In this document: positions 11,746-23,480 of the stretch, piece after piece
Numbering within the stretch: position 1 is the first letter of the stretch
Layout: each line of letters opens with the position of its first letter
DNA from: Amborella trichopoda
Lineage: Eukaryota > Streptophyta > Magnoliopsida > Amborellales > Amborellaceae
DNA length: 64,000 nt
Direction of reading: 5' to 3'
Assembly (NCBI RefSeq): GCF_000471905.2
Contig: NW_006499364.1
Span: forward strand, 3,080,213 to 3,144,212
Position numbers and translations under genes: made by a program
The notes under the pieces: generated by a model
Told to the model about the DNA's origin: nothing
The model's input: the letters and a program-made list of their open reading frames with translations, nothing else
Database searches by the model: none

Positions 11746-12529
11746 CTGTCTCTTTTATTCTCTCACCTTTCACACTCCTCCTCTCTCTCCTTCCTTTTGT
11801 TCCCTTCTTCTCTTATTTCATTTCATATTCTTTCCTCATAGCAATCATTTTTTTATTCTTGCATTCGATTAAGAGGGATTGAGGTTAGCCTCGCATAGTA
11901 GTCCTATCGTTTAGCCGTAATGTTGTTGTGTCAGGATTACTTGGCCCGCTTTTTGCCACGACAGACTAATCATCATACTTAGCTAGTCGATACTGGTAAT
12001 GACGTCTAATAGTATTCCTGTGAGCCGGTCTTAGTTACCAAGCAAGTTTTGCTACCATGTCAGGCCAATTATTCACCAGCTTAGTCATCACTCTAATCCT
12101 CCCTCTTAGTCAAATTCTTCTCTCCCCCGTCTTACTTCTCTTATTTTTCTTTTTGAATGCACATGCTTGAGTACGTTCAACAAAGAGGAACAGGGTGGTG
12201 AGGTTTGACCCACCTATCTTATACCTTTGCCATATGTGTGTGATTGTAGAAAACAGAAGAACACAAGCCAAGGGAGGCTATTCCGAACTAATTTTATTTT
12301 TGGGGGGCTTTCTACATGATCTAAGAGGGCACCCATGCAAGCCAGCCCGAATAAGTCCCGAACCCACCTTAAATTCCTCTCTCGCCAATTAGTAATACCT
12401 GCCTCTATTCTCGAACGAGGTTCCTGAGAGAGATCTCAAAACTATCCTGGGTCTTCCCTCAAAACCTGAGATGTGTGCCGCATGATCCTCAAAGGATCCG
12501 GAGGGTGAGATCAAGGTGCCTAACCTGGT

Positions 12530-12547
12530 CGGCAACTCCACTAGGGA
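12530..12547 (+). other. Primer binding site of element B-C (degenerate, tRNA-Arg type)
   Basis: CGGCAACTCCACTAGGGA starts three bases after the LTR end. It corresponds to TGGCGACTCCAGTGCGG of element A and TGGTGACTCCACTGGGGA of element D, with substitutions mostly of the C/T and G/A kind. Confidence 0.75.
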
Positions 12548-14013
12548 CCTACTATGCCTTAGTCGGATCCTTCTTGTTTGGCTAGTTTCTTCTTTTATCT
12601 GCTTTCATTATCTTTTCACATTTTATTTATGGCATACAGGTCCTGTAACCCATTTATCCGGATCAGGGATTTTCTTATCCCAGCATTCGAGAGTGTCCCT
12701 AAGGAACAAGTTCCTTCGACTTTGTTCTTAACCATCCTCTTGAGCAAAGACCCTTGTCTAGCTCTCAAGTCTTAACTTGGATCGGTGTGAGGCAGGACTT
12801 AAAAGGTCCCTCACTCCCCATCTCCTCGCTCTGGTGGAAACTCCACCAAGGCTCCCTGCATCGGCAACACTTATGTTGCCCCAAACAGCTTGCACCCAGC
12901 CACCAGCAAGTCACTAGCCGGTCATGTTCTTGAGGTACACCGGAAGGCTGCGCAGTCCCTTTCCGCAGAAGGAAAACACGTTGTGGTTCACCATAAGGCT
13001 ACCCCCCATATTTCTGCCCCATTGGTCTCTATCCTTAGGGGCTTAACACATCGAGGCGGAATCCCCATGGTCTCCACCCCTCACACACACCACAAGGCTC
13101 GTGGGTCACCCACTTGAGCCACATTTCAGAGCAAACCTTGCACTACCCCTAGTCAGCATCCAGGATCAGACCTTTTAAGGTCAGGTCCTACGCACGCTGA
13201 TCACATGCATCTCACCGCTCGGGGCAACGCCATTGCAACGTTAACCCGATTACAAAAGAGATGACCTCCTCGTCCTCTTACTCTGCACATAAAAGCTCAC
13301 CTTGTAAGGGGTAGGCCTACACCCACTCTCTTACAGACACCTACTCAAAATTCTTGGCCTCCTAGGGCCAGATCACATACACGAGCTCGAGCAGACCCCC
13401 AGGTCTCCCGTATTCTTCTTTAAGGGGTGCACACGGGTCGCCATCACAGACGTCCCCTCACCCTTGACTCAAGCCTCCTAATGAGTCATCCTGCTCCTGC
13501 CTGCTCCTCGTTCATCGAGCAAACACCTTCATCCTTGACACTCGAAGGTTTTCCTCAAGAGTACCATCCTGAACGAGCCCCGTCACTTTGGCCGTGTCTC
13601 TATAGCCCACAAGAGAGCTCGGGGCAAAGACCTGTTGGAAGATCGAGTCCTTCATCCTCCCCGACCCAAGATGACTGTAGTTCTTGGCCCTCATCCATTA
13701 CCGCACCTGATGGAGACAACTCTCTCTTGTCTAAGAAGCTGACCAGCCGTGACTTAGATCACAATTTTGGCATGAGGTCCATCAAAACCTCAATGTTAAA
13801 TGCGATAGAAGTCTTCAAATTCTGTTTATAGAGGTGACCAAGGCAGTCCAAACAACCAATTCTGACGACCCTCTTCACCTGAATCCCTTTTACCCCCTTT
13901 AGACGATGAAGCCTGAAGAAGAGCTCCATTAGCCCGGTGCTGTGGTTACTGTCGTAGAAGAAGACCAAGCCACTCAGCAGCCTCGGTCTCAGGACCGTTG
14001 AGAACCGGTCCAA
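12548..14013 (+). pseudogene. Leader ORF region of element B-C
   Basis: This lies between PBS and gag. Open pieces at 12890-13117 and 13427-13831 match the 272-codon open frame of element D (32983-33801) and the leader of A. The first holds the shared LTHRGG and HTHHKARG strings; the second shares HSKVFxKSTIL in another frame. The product would be basic and rich in Pro, His, Ser and Thr, with no domain I recognise. Several stops and shifts make it non-functional. Amino-acid similarity across three diverged copies suggests it was once coding, perhaps an N-terminal gag extension. Confidence 0.5.
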
Positions 14014-15722
14014 ATGCGATCAACAAATAAGAGTCGAGTTCAGTTAAGGCATGCGAGCCATTTGTTGACTGACCTACCACGTACGACCCATAAAGTTTGC
14101 AAGCCCTCAGTTGCCACAAACGTTGACCTACATAGAGAAATGGTTAGCGTAATGGTTGTAAGCGAGCCCGGTGATGCACAGGAAGAGTGCGTGAACAAGT
14201 TTGAGGATATGGTACGGGCGATGATGGAAAGATCAATCGTATCAACTTCACACGCCAGTTGGCTAACCATGAGGTGAATTCCCATCACTCTGATGGTGCA
14301 CCTCCACGGCAGCCCCCTCTTTCTACCTCACAAGACAATTTTCTCCTTCATCCTGTCTCTTAGACAGACATTTATGCTATGGTCACCCATAGCCTAAACA
14401 ACAGACAAATCCCTGGGATACAGGGTGTGACGCCTTATCGAAGGGCATACCCCTCGTATATTGATCAGGTCCCGTTTCCCTCAGATTATAAGAAAGGGAA
14501 GTTTGCTTTATTCAACAGAACTACGTCCCCAAACTAGCATATTGCCCACTTCCAAGCAGCATGTAGAGAAACAGCGGCTGACGGGAGACCTCTTCTCTGA
14601 CAGTTTGTTGAGACCCTCGATGGTCCAGCATTTCAATGGTATGCCCGACTTCCTCCAAACTCATTGTATACATGGAAGGAGATGGAGAAACTGCTATCAA
14701 CACTTCTATGAGGTAGAGAGAGAGGTTCAAACCATTAAACTTCTCACCCTGACTCAAGACCCCAATGAGCTCGTGGATCAGTTCATATCAAGATGGAGAA
14801 ATTTGTCTTCTCGCCATCCTAATCCTATGCCTGAAAAGGAAGAAGTCCAAACTTGTGTGCAAGAAGATGCGACCTAAGATTGCTCTACATTTCACGGCCT
14901 CTAATCCAATCTCCATGTTCAAGTTGATCTCTAAATTAGTTCACATAGAAAGTTTTTCACGCCACCATGGTGGGACACGACAACTATCTACAAGCTCAAG
15001 AAACAACTGGGGCAATGATAGCTCTAAGAATAACACACAGAGCAGCCAACAGAAAGGGTAATCAGTGCAGCTGTGATGGTCACTGATTCAAAGAAGGCTC
15101 CCTCCCAATCTTTAGACATCTCTAAAGGGGTAAGCATGGTAAAGGTAACACCCCAGGTTGGCAAGAAACAACAGTCGTACAATCGAGTACCTCCATTAAC
15201 CAACCTTAATCGGGGTGATTATTTCACCACGCATAGGAACAAGGTTTATCCCTTCGGAAAGGAATGGGTCCCTGTGTTGTTTCGGTTATTATTGGAATAG
15301 AATATGATCCAACTTCTAAAACTCAAGTTTGTCGAGCAGCTTGGCCTTAACACTCAAGCTTGTTATTGTGCCTACCATCGAAGGATCAATCATCCTATAG
15401 ATGACTGCTACACGCTGAAGGATATTATCGAGGCCCTGATTCAAAAGGGTCAAAAAAGCTTGAAGACTTAAAGAAGGCCTTTGGGGAAGCCGAGGCCTCC
15501 CATGCCATAATCATCCAAGAGGAAGACAAAATGCTTGGCATCCTTTATGCCTTCTTCATTATAATGCTTCAAGAAGGCATAATCACCCCGAAGCAGGCAA
15601 GGCAACCCTTTCACCTTAATAAGGGGACTGAGGATCGTTGGTGCCCATACCATCAGATAAGAGGTCATTACATGTCAGAGTGCACACATTTTCTTGATAT
15701 ATTTGCAAAAAAAATGCTGTAG
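14014..15722 (+). pseudogene. gag: gag of element B-C
   Basis: Gag forms the virus-like particle and binds element RNA. An N-terminal piece (14140-14277) has VSVMVVSEPGDAQ and NKFEDM, matched by element D. The core (14461-15061, several frames) contains GPAFQWYARLPP and LTLTQDPNELVDQFISRW. Two zinc-binding-like motifs follow: CAYHRRINHPIDDC near 15370-15411 and CPYHQIRGHYMSEC near 15642-15683, both of the C-x2-H-type knuckle seen in Tat gags. The same order is seen in D at 32535-30930. Frameshifts and stops disrupt it throughout. Confidence 0.8.
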
Positions 15723-17034
15723 TGTTAGGAGTTTTACAATCTCCCCATAAGTGATCCCCAAGTCATTCCTCTATCGGGGCAAGAAGATCTCATGAAGCAG
15801 AACCTTCCTATCAATGACTCGTACTCCACTGAATCCTTGACTTCCCTGCCATGGATAGTCTACCATGGCCGAAGCAGACTCAAGTCCTTAAGGCGAGAAG
15901 CGATTTGCCAAGTTAGAGCTGTTAGCAAGCCCAGTGAGACGAATCCAACATCACCTCAGAAAACCAGAAAGGGACGGGCACCAAGGGCTACTCACCAAGG
16001 AAACAAGACCGTCTTCCATTGCCAACTTTACAAGACTTCATCCCTGACAATCCTTCTTCCTTCTTCATCTTGTCAAGAAGACGTTCCCGTGCCATCTCCC
16101 ACGTAGCACACGTCCAATGAGGGCGACGACGTTAAAAGCACTCCCCAACAGTCTAAGTAAGGGAAAGACCTTAAAGAACCCCTGCATCTGTCTGACCCTG
16201 GAGATGACTAAAAAAGATGCCCAGATCGATCTGATGAGCGGAACAACCTTAAAGCTCCCCCACCTTCTAACCATTCTCCTTCTTCTTCTCCTTCTTCTCA
16301 CTCTCCCTCTTCTACGTCCCCTAAATGTACAACCTTGATATGCTAGAACTTTCAGGCTCTCGATTGAGAATTCGAAGGAATCAATATAGGAAGTACGCAG
16401 CGAAAATGACTGAGAAAGACCCTGGCACAGGCAGTAGGATTTCTAACAGTTGCTGATGCCTTGATAGCTAAAGCCAAGGCAGAGCCACCTTCTTCCAAGA
16501 AGCACAAGAAGTCGAAGTCAAAGAAACCTCAGTGGCCCCTTGGGCCTGATTGAGCAAAGACTGGGAGAATAGAAGGGTAAAGATTTTATTCTCAGGAAGC
16601 TTGCCATATGATACAAGTTTGTGAAGAACCAGCCAGCATAGAGAAACCACTATAAGCATCCGTACAAATACAGTGTGATTCGTACGAAGACATTCTTAGC
16701 ATCACCACCACTCAACCTCAATTTGCTTCTAACTGTCCTGACAAGCTTCCTCAACCTGATGTGTTTTCTACATTTGGAGTTAACCTTTCTGTCACTTGGT
16801 TCGCGAAAAATGCAAGAAAGCATGACCAACCCTAGAGCTCTATTGAAGTCAGAGATGTCAGGGTCTTGGGTCTCCGCGCATGAAGTTGGTGAAAAGGCCT
16901 CTGAAAACAACGATGAAGAGTTGCAAGAGGCTCCAGAAGAATGTGAAGAAGGTGGTCAGGCCACAGCTGACAAACGCGAAGAAATAAATCTTCGAGACGA
17001 AGCAAACCCCAGACCCACTTTCATTTAAGCCAAT
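15723..17034 (+). pseudogene. Post-gag linker of element B-C, no protease found
   Basis: The start contains SLPWIVYHGRSRLKSL (about 15847-15894), paralleled by SLPWKVYHGQSRLKSL in D near 30600. In D the protease active-site motif follows about 1.25 kb later. Here RT begins at a similar distance and I cannot find a D-x-G-S motif in any forward frame, so the protease is deleted or unrecognisable. The stretch at 16675-17028 is an acidic linker (EEXEEGGQ-like) leading directly into RT. Confidence 0.5.
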
Positions 17035-17806
17035 ATGTCTCTACAAGAGAAAGAAGATTTCACTACCTTCTTGAGAGCAAACCGAGATGTCTTTGCTTGG
17101 CATTACCATGAGATGTCTGGTTTAGACCCTCAAGTCGTTGTTCACCATCTCGGCATTGATCCAACTGTCAGGCCTGACCATAAAATGTGGATAGACGTGG
17201 AGATAACAAAACTCAGACATGTAGGTTTCATCTGTGAAGTCAAGTACTCGAAATGGATAGCAAATGTCGTTCTGGTCATGAAGAAAATGGTCAAATTAGG
17301 GTGTTATTGACTTTCGCGATTTGAATACCGCCTGTCCTAAGGATGACTTTCAATTTCCATTCACTGAGATGCTCATCAACTCTACAACTCACTGTCAAAT
17401 CTTTTCCTTTATGGATGGATATTCCGGGTATAATCCAATAAGGATGGCGCCCGAAGATGAGGAAGCTACTACATTCTTAACTCCAAAAGGGGTCTTTTGT
17501 TACACGATGACTCCTTTTGGATTAAAGAATGCTGGCGCCACATACCAGAAAGCAATGACGACCATTTTCAAAGACACGACGCACCAAGAGGAGGAGTGTT
17601 ATGTAGATGACTTGGTGGTAAAATCTGAAAAAAAGGATGCTCACATGAGAGACCTTGATAAGGTGTTCGAGCAACTATGCCTTCATCAGCTTAAAATGAA
17701 CCCGCTAAATTGCGCTTTTAGCATGCACTTCAAACAATTCTTGGGGTTATTTGTTAGACATCGAGGGCTTGAAGTTGAGCCAGTCAAGATCAAGGCAATC
17801 CAATAA
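17035..17806 (+). pseudogene. pol: Reverse transcriptase domain of element B-C
   Basis: This copies element RNA into DNA. It starts with a NRDVFAWHYHEMSGLDP block. After one frameshift near 17310 it continues with FSFMDGYSGYNPIRMAPED, TPFGLKNAGATYQKAM and the catalytic YVDD (17600-17611) followed by LVVKSE. The end is FLGLFVRHRGLEVEPVKIKAIQ. Order and spacing are typical of Ty3/gypsy RT and the catalytic aspartates are intact, but the frame breaks and later stops rule out an active polyprotein. Confidence 0.9.
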
Positions 17807-18352
17807 ATGCCATCACCGACTGCACTTCGAGAACTACGCTCCCACCAAGCCCAACTGGCATACATTCGTAGGTTCATCTGGAACCTTTCCGGTCACTGTA
17901 AACCCTTTACACACTTGCTAAAGAAATATACTCCATTCATATAGGATGAAGCATGTCAGTTGGCCCCTGATGACATCAAACATTATTTACTCAACCCTCC
18001 AGTGCTCTCTACTCTAGTATTGGGAAAACTCCTCATTCTATATTGGACTGCTTTAGACGAGTCACTCGGAGCACTGTTCGCACAAAACAATGAAGAGGGA
18101 AAAGAGATTGCATTATATTTCCTCAACTGCAGGATGCAAGGGGCCAAGAAGAATTATCCCCCTATTGAAAAGATGTGCTTGGCCCTGATCTTTGCAGTAC
18201 AAAAACTCTGTCGTTACTTGCTTAGTCATGAAGTTAAACTTATATCGAAAGCTGATCCTGTAAATTTTCTCATGACACGCCCATGCTTATCGGGACACCT
18301 TGCTAAGTGGGCATTATTGCTGATGGAGTTCGACATCACGTATGTCCCATAG
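17807..18352 (+). pseudogene. pol: RT connection and first RNase H domain of element B-C
   Basis: RT thumb/connection sequence (AYIRRFI, KPFTHLLKK, NPPVLS) is followed by an RNase H-like domain with DESLGALFAQNNEEGKE, NYPPIEKMCLALIFAVQKL and a tail ending ALLLMEFDITYVP. The aspartate normally opening the RNase H fold in gypsy elements is not evident (LYWTALDE). That fits the idea that in Tat elements this domain is degenerate and the second RNase H took over. A stop lies near 17943. Confidence 0.8.
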
Positions 18353-18880
18353 AAGGCCATCAGGGGCTAGGCCTTGGCTGACTTTCTTGCAGCACACCCC
18401 ATACCTGCAGAATCACCTCTATCAAGAGACCTCCTTGATGAAGAAGTGTTTTGTACTGACCTTGCTCATGTGTGGCTATTATACTTCGACGGAGTTTTTC
18501 AATCAGATCAAGGAGGCACCGGAGTAGTATTCCTGACTCCGAGAGGAGGAATATTGCCACTTTCTTTCTCTCTCACTCAAGCAAATTCTCATAATGATGC
18601 AAAATATCAGGCCCTTATAATCGGGTTGGAGATAGCCTTCGACCTTGACTTGGAGCAGCTCCAGATATATGGCGACTCTGAGTTGGTTATCTGATAGCTC
18701 AAAGGGATCAATGATGTGAGAAAAGACAATCTCAAGCCGTGTCACGATACTGTAAAATTGTATATGGCCCAGTTTGAGGATGTATCCCTTAGTCATATCC
18801 CCAGGAGGCTAAACGCACAAGCTGATTCACTTGCGAAACTTGGCGCTACAATTTAGTTGTCCTCATCAGGACCCATGCTT
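18353..18880 (+). pseudogene. pol: Second (archaeal-type) RNase H of element B-C
   Basis: The domain begins after ADFLAAHP. LYFDGVFQSDQGG (about 18480) holds the first catalytic Asp, IYGDSELVI (about 18670) a second, and RRLNAQADSLAKLG the last. The glutamate expected before YQALIIGLEIA is Lys here (AKYQAL), while element E keeps Glu (EEYQAL). A dual RNase H is diagnostic for the Tat lineage. A stop follows ELVI at about 18694. Confidence 0.85.
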
Positions 18881-20362
18881 GTTTGGGTGGCATAATGGAG
18901 ACACATCGAACTAAGAACCGAGGTTGATGCGGATGACAAGAGAAATATGTTCCCCGCGTGCCCTCCTTATCCATTTGGAGCACTTCTATCAACCCAAGAA
19001 GTAATCAAGATTGAACAAGGAATAGCACAGAGTCAAGGAGGTAAGGGTCGAAATCAAGAACCAGATTTCTTTGACCCAATATGCGTAGAAATTGAGCAGG
19101 TAGAAGATTAGAGGGAGCCCATCACTAGTTTACTAAAACATGGCAGGCTCCCAGAAGGTTTTGCCGAACGTAATAGTATACATCAAATGCCTACCAAGTA
19201 TGCCCTCCTTGAAGGAGATGCTCTCTTCAAGCGATCGTTTGATGAGATTCTTCTTAGATGCGTCGATGTCCAAGAAGCCAATAAGGTGTTAGAAGAAGTC
19301 CACTCAGGCATTTGTGGGCTACAATAGTCCGGTCATAAGCTCACTAAATGAGTGCGCAGGCTGGGATAGTATTGGCCTTCCATGATCTCCAATTCCTTAA
19401 GCTACACTAAAAAGTGCCAAGTATGCCAAATACACTCCAGCCTGGTTCACTACTCTTCAGAGCTTTTACACCCTACGGTTGCATCACGGCCCTTCTCACA
19501 ATGGGGTATGGATATCGTAGGCCCTATTGACCCTCCTTCGGCAATGGGCCATGTTTTTATCCGAACTACAACAAATTATTTCTCTAAGTGGGCTGAAGCG
19601 GTCCCCCTTAAGTGGGTTCCTGGGACAACGGTGGCCTACTTCGTTCAACATCATATCATATATCAGTTCGGGGTCCTTAACCAAATTATATCTTACAATG
19701 ATCCTCAATTTAGGAGTCATCATATTGATCACTTGGTTAACCGGTTCGGTTTCGATTGGAGGTACTCAACTATGTTCCACCCTCGGGCGAATGGTTTAGC
19801 TGAGGCTTTCAATAAGACCATGTGCAACGTTTTAAGAAACTCAGTATACAAAATAAGGAAGAATTGGCATGAGAAGCTTTCCGAAGCACTGTAAGCCTAT
19901 CGTACCACTACGTGAAATTCTATTGATTACACTCCTTATTCTCTGGTCTATGGAGGAGAAGCAGTTTTACCTCTCGAAATACAAATCCCTTCACTACGAG
20001 TCGTTATTCACCTAGAAATAACCGAAGATGAGAGATGCAAGTTCCGATACCAAGAATTTGATGCATCGATGAAAAGAGGCTAGAGGCTCAGCAGATCCTT
20101 GAACTCAACCAAGGGAGAATGAAGAGGGCTTTTGACAAGTCTGTTAAGGTCCGCTCATTCACCCATGGTGATTTAGTCCTAGTCGTCAAGAGGCCTATTG
20201 TTATGCACAGCCGAAGTAAAGGGAAGTTTGAGCCTAAGTGGGAAGGTCCCTTTATAGTCAAGAAGGTCTCACGCCAATGGAGCCTACATACTGGCACATC
20301 CTGAGGGGGAGGAAGCAATGCCCCCTATCAATGAACGATACCTAAAGAAAAACTATCAGTAA
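18881..20362 (+). pseudogene. pol: Integrase of element B-C
   Basis: A spacer with EVHSGICGL and CQVCQ, the zinc-binding N-terminal part, leads into the core: QWGMDIVGPIDPP with the first catalytic Asp, and GLAEAFNKTMCNVLRNS with the catalytic Glu. The second Asp position reads IISYNDPQF, where element E has IISDNGPQF, so this copy has Asp to Tyr. The C-terminal part holds SLVYGGEAVLPLE and FVKxxxKGKFEPKWEGPF-like sequence. The pol reading ends at the TAA of 20360-20362. Several stops interrupt it. Confidence 0.9.
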
Positions 20363-21079
20363 TGCATATCCAAGAAAAAGAGACTTAACGCAAAAATAAG
20401 CAAGATAGTCCAAACAAGTTCTCATTGTTTTTATTACAGTAAAAACGAGTTACAAGTTACAAGTTACAAGTTACAAAGCTAAAAGAAGCGCATTATTGGG
20501 GAGGTTGCAAGTCTCTTACATCTGAGGATAAGAGGACAGTTTCAAACTAAGAGATGTAGTTTCACTCTTGCATCTGAGGATTAGAGGATGGTTACAAGCC
20601 AAAACAAATGCCTGCCCCATGAGGAAGAAGCAAACCCACCAAAGAAAGGCCTTCCTCATGAAGAAGAAGCGAAACTACTTGTAGGGTTAGCTTCAAATCA
20701 TCTGATGAATCAGAGGATGGTCACAAGCCAGAAGACGAAGCGAAGTCATTCCAAGAAGTTAGCCTCAGTCCATCCGACGTGTATATCAAATATACAACCA
20801 AATATCTCATCTGATGTGTACATCAAACATACGACATAGGATTCATTTGACGTGTGTATCAAACATACTAGCCTATGACGAAAAGCATACCCTATACAAA
20901 GTGGATGCACTTCCACAGAACAATATGGACCTCACTGTTGTGCTGGAGGACTTCTCTCCCAATAAGTGTCACAAGCCATGCCTTACCATCATTCGCCACC
21001 TTTTACCAGCCCATGAGAATAGTCGTACGTAGCTCATCGCTGAGGGCCGTAAATCCAACACGTAACTGACTAACACAAG
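20363..21079 (+). pseudogene. Post-integrase ORF region of element B-C
   Basis: A short tandem (acaagtt)n near 20452-20474 precedes broken frames at 20588-20839 and 20814-21032. They resemble the 193-codon ORF of element E (61097-60516, minus), sharing NKCLPHEEEANPPK, HSKKLASVH and LPQNNMDLTV. The DNA holds internal duplications of ctgatgtgtacatcaaacat-type sequence. Function unknown; amino-acid similarity between copies could reflect coding or simply DNA homology. Confidence 0.45.
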
Positions 21080-21919
21080 CGAGCATCACTCTCCGCATCA
21101 TGATAATCCACACGTGCTGATGAGCATCAACTGAAGCCAGCGCCAACTAAGGCCTCTAAAGGCCAGTGCCAGTTATGCTCCTAACCCTTAGCGCCAGTTG
21201 CCTTTCTTGAGGTTCTACACCGGTTGTGTCAGCACTTCAAATCATCAGCGTTGATTGTCCCAACACCGGCTACACTTACTGTTAGCGTTGGCCTTGTCCC
21301 GATACTCCACTTTTTCAGAGCCTAAGTCATCATGTCTCCTGCAACCGCATGATTTCCAAGGGCAACGGTTCACCTCTTGCAACCGTACACCTTCCACGAT
21401 GGTCCACCTCCCGTGACCATTCGTCTCCGACCGGAACTTCTTCTACATGGCCGAAAAAACCCATTGAAAAACTTTACCACTTACGGTTTTGGCCGCGAAG
21501 TCACCAAAACCACTGTAGCTTTCCCCACAACACAGGGAAACCCTTTAAATCTCCGGGAAAACCCCTAAAACATGCAGAAATGCACACCATTCCACTTCTC
21601 GCCTCTTCTACCCCAAAAACAACGGCAGCCGAAACCTCTTTTGTTTCCTGGAAAAGTCCCCGGAGAACTCTCCTTTCCTGCTCCTTTCCCTGTAATCTTC
21701 ACCAAATCACCGACAAAGTCCCTTCTCGCCGAAGGCCTCCCTGCAAGACCCTCACTAGAATCCCACTATTTGCTAAAAACCTTCCCTGCAAAACTTTTGC
21801 TGGAGTCCCACTGCTTGTCAGAACTTCAATTGGGCACCCTCTCCTCGTTGATAAAGAAAAATTTTGTTTAAGTTTTTTTTACCCGTGGTGAAAAGTGAAG
21901 AAAATGGGATTTTACCTTT
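21080..21919 (-). other. Leader of the antisense unit in element B-C
   Basis: This lies downstream, on the minus strand, of a TATA box at 21928. It is homologous to the equivalent part of element E (59520-60390) but no open frame survives. The minus strand has gaggtgaaccgt-type short repeats as in E. The plus-strand frame 21349-21891 (180 codons) appears to be a shadow. I see no PMD sequence here. Confidence 0.4.
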
Positions 21920-21928
21920 TTATATAGA
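21920..21928 (-). promoter_or_regulatory. Antisense TATA box of element B-C
   Basis: On the minus strand ctatataaaaaggtaaaat matches ctatataagggggtaaaat of element E (59509-59526). It faces away from the 3' LTR, toward integrase. Confidence 0.5.
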
Positions 21929-22029
21929 CCACACTACCCTCAAATGCCCCTTACACATTGGGAATTCTAGTCATATCCAAGGGAAGCCAAGCGATGATGA
22001 GCGGGGTCGGGCTTGGACTCGAGGCCCGA

Positions 22030-22260
22030 GGTAACTCTCATCGATCCATGCCCAACGCCGGGTGAATTCCAAACAACCCTAGCATCAGTCGACTTGGCAC
22101 CGAGTGAGTTTCAAACAACTCTAGCGTTGGGTTTACTCAGCGCTGGTTGTGTTCAAACAATGTCACGGCTCGTTCACTGCGCTAGTTGAGTTTTAACAAC
22201 CCAGCGTCGATTGTGTTTTTAAAAACTTAGCGCCAGTCGAACACTCGCAAATCACGAAAA
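22030..22260 (+). repeat. Degenerate repeats with a gcgccgg/agcgtcg core, element B-C
   Basis: Units of about 40-45 bp carry variants of caaacaaccctagcgtcg or agcgctggttgtgttc. The same family is at 59030-59390 (element E, opposite orientation) and, more loosely, 21130-21300 and 60350-60430. They lie just upstream of the antisense TATA box. Confidence 0.6.
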
Positions 22261-22779
22261 AGAAAAAAAACAATTATTGCTACACCTGTCACCGACGATA
22301 GTTCAAGCCGTCTACTGTCGCCTATTTTCAGCTGAAGCCTTGTGTGTCCTATCATCCCTAGTGGAGTTGTACCCAGGCCGTTACACCCAAGCTGTGACCT
22401 ATCATCCCTAATGGAGTCAGGAGCAGGCCACTGTCCCTCATCCTCCGCAGGAGTCACACCCATACTACAACCCATTATTCCCAATGGAGTTAGGGTCATT
22501 CTTACCACTCCAATCCCCAATGGATCCGTTTCACACCAAGATATCTTACCCCTAGGGAGTTTGGTTACCTGTCATAAGCCAATTCTTCATAGAGTCTCAT
22601 CTTTCACCTCAGGGAGCCACGCTTGCCCCTCTAAGCCCTAGTGAAGTCCGCTTCCGTTTGTTGTCCCTCGTTAGGCCACCATCTCCATTTGAGCCCTCTG
22701 CTTGTGTATGGCCTTAACCATTTTATTTCTAGGGAGTTGGATTGCCATCCATAGACATATTCCCCATGGTGTTACACCT

Positions 22780-23480
22780 ATATGTCGACCCACACAATGG
22801 TCTAGTTGCATGACCTTAAATTGCACAGCTTGGTCTGGTTGAACGACCCTAAAACTGCATGGTCCAAACTATATGACCATAAATTATTGTGATGGTCGAA
22901 TTGCATGACCTTAAATTGGATAGCCTGGTCTAGTTGCACGACTCTAAAACTGCATGGTCCAAACTATATGACCTTAAATTGTAGCAGAGTTCTAGTTGCA
23001 CGACCTTAAACTGCACAGTTCTAGTTGTATGACTTTAAATTGCATAACCATGGTCCAAACTAAATGACCTTAAACTATAGTGGAGGTCTAGTTGCACGAC
23101 CTTAAACTGCACTATCCTAGTTGTATGACTTTAAACTGCATAACCATGAACCAAATCATATGACCTCAGACTGTAGCAGAGGTCTAGTTGCATGACCTTA
23201 AACTGCACGGTCCTAGCTGCATGACTTTAAAACTGCATAACTATTGTCTAGCTGTATGACCCTAAAACTATATTACATGTCTTAGCCGCATGATGTTAAA
23301 GGACTCAACATCATGGTCAAAACTATACGACCTTAAACTGTAGCGGAGGTCTTGTTGCACGACCTTAAACTGCATGGTTCTAGTTGTATGACTCTAAACT
23401 ATATAACCACGGTCTAAGATATATGACCTTGAACCATAGTACACATCCTAGCTACAAGACGATAAACTGTTTAGCACAGG
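22780..23480 (+). repeat. Tandem repeats with a tgaccttaaactgca core, element B-C
   Basis: About twenty units of 28-36 bp read like ctagttgcacgaccttaaac followed by tgcacggtc. Element E carries the reverse complement at 58050-58560. The stretch 22261-22779, between this array and the previous one, has shorter repeats of ccctaatggagt type and no gene. Confidence 0.75.

Larger units (their letters stand above)
9376..12526 (+). mobile_element. 5' LTR of element B-C
   Basis: This 3151-bp LTR starts TGTTTGAATG and ends CCTAACCT, where the expected CA terminus has mutated. U3 is about 1.3 kb. TATATAAA at 10679 is followed by AATAAA at 10738, a pyrimidine-rich tract (10840-11085), the hairpin array (11086-11745) and a unique U5 tail. 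It aligns by eye with 24981-27959 from end to end. Confidence 0.9.

Noticed and set aside
21349..21891. 180-codon plus-strand frame in the B-C 3' region
   Set aside because: It is opposite to the inferred antisense leader, is not open in element E, and has no recognisable domain.
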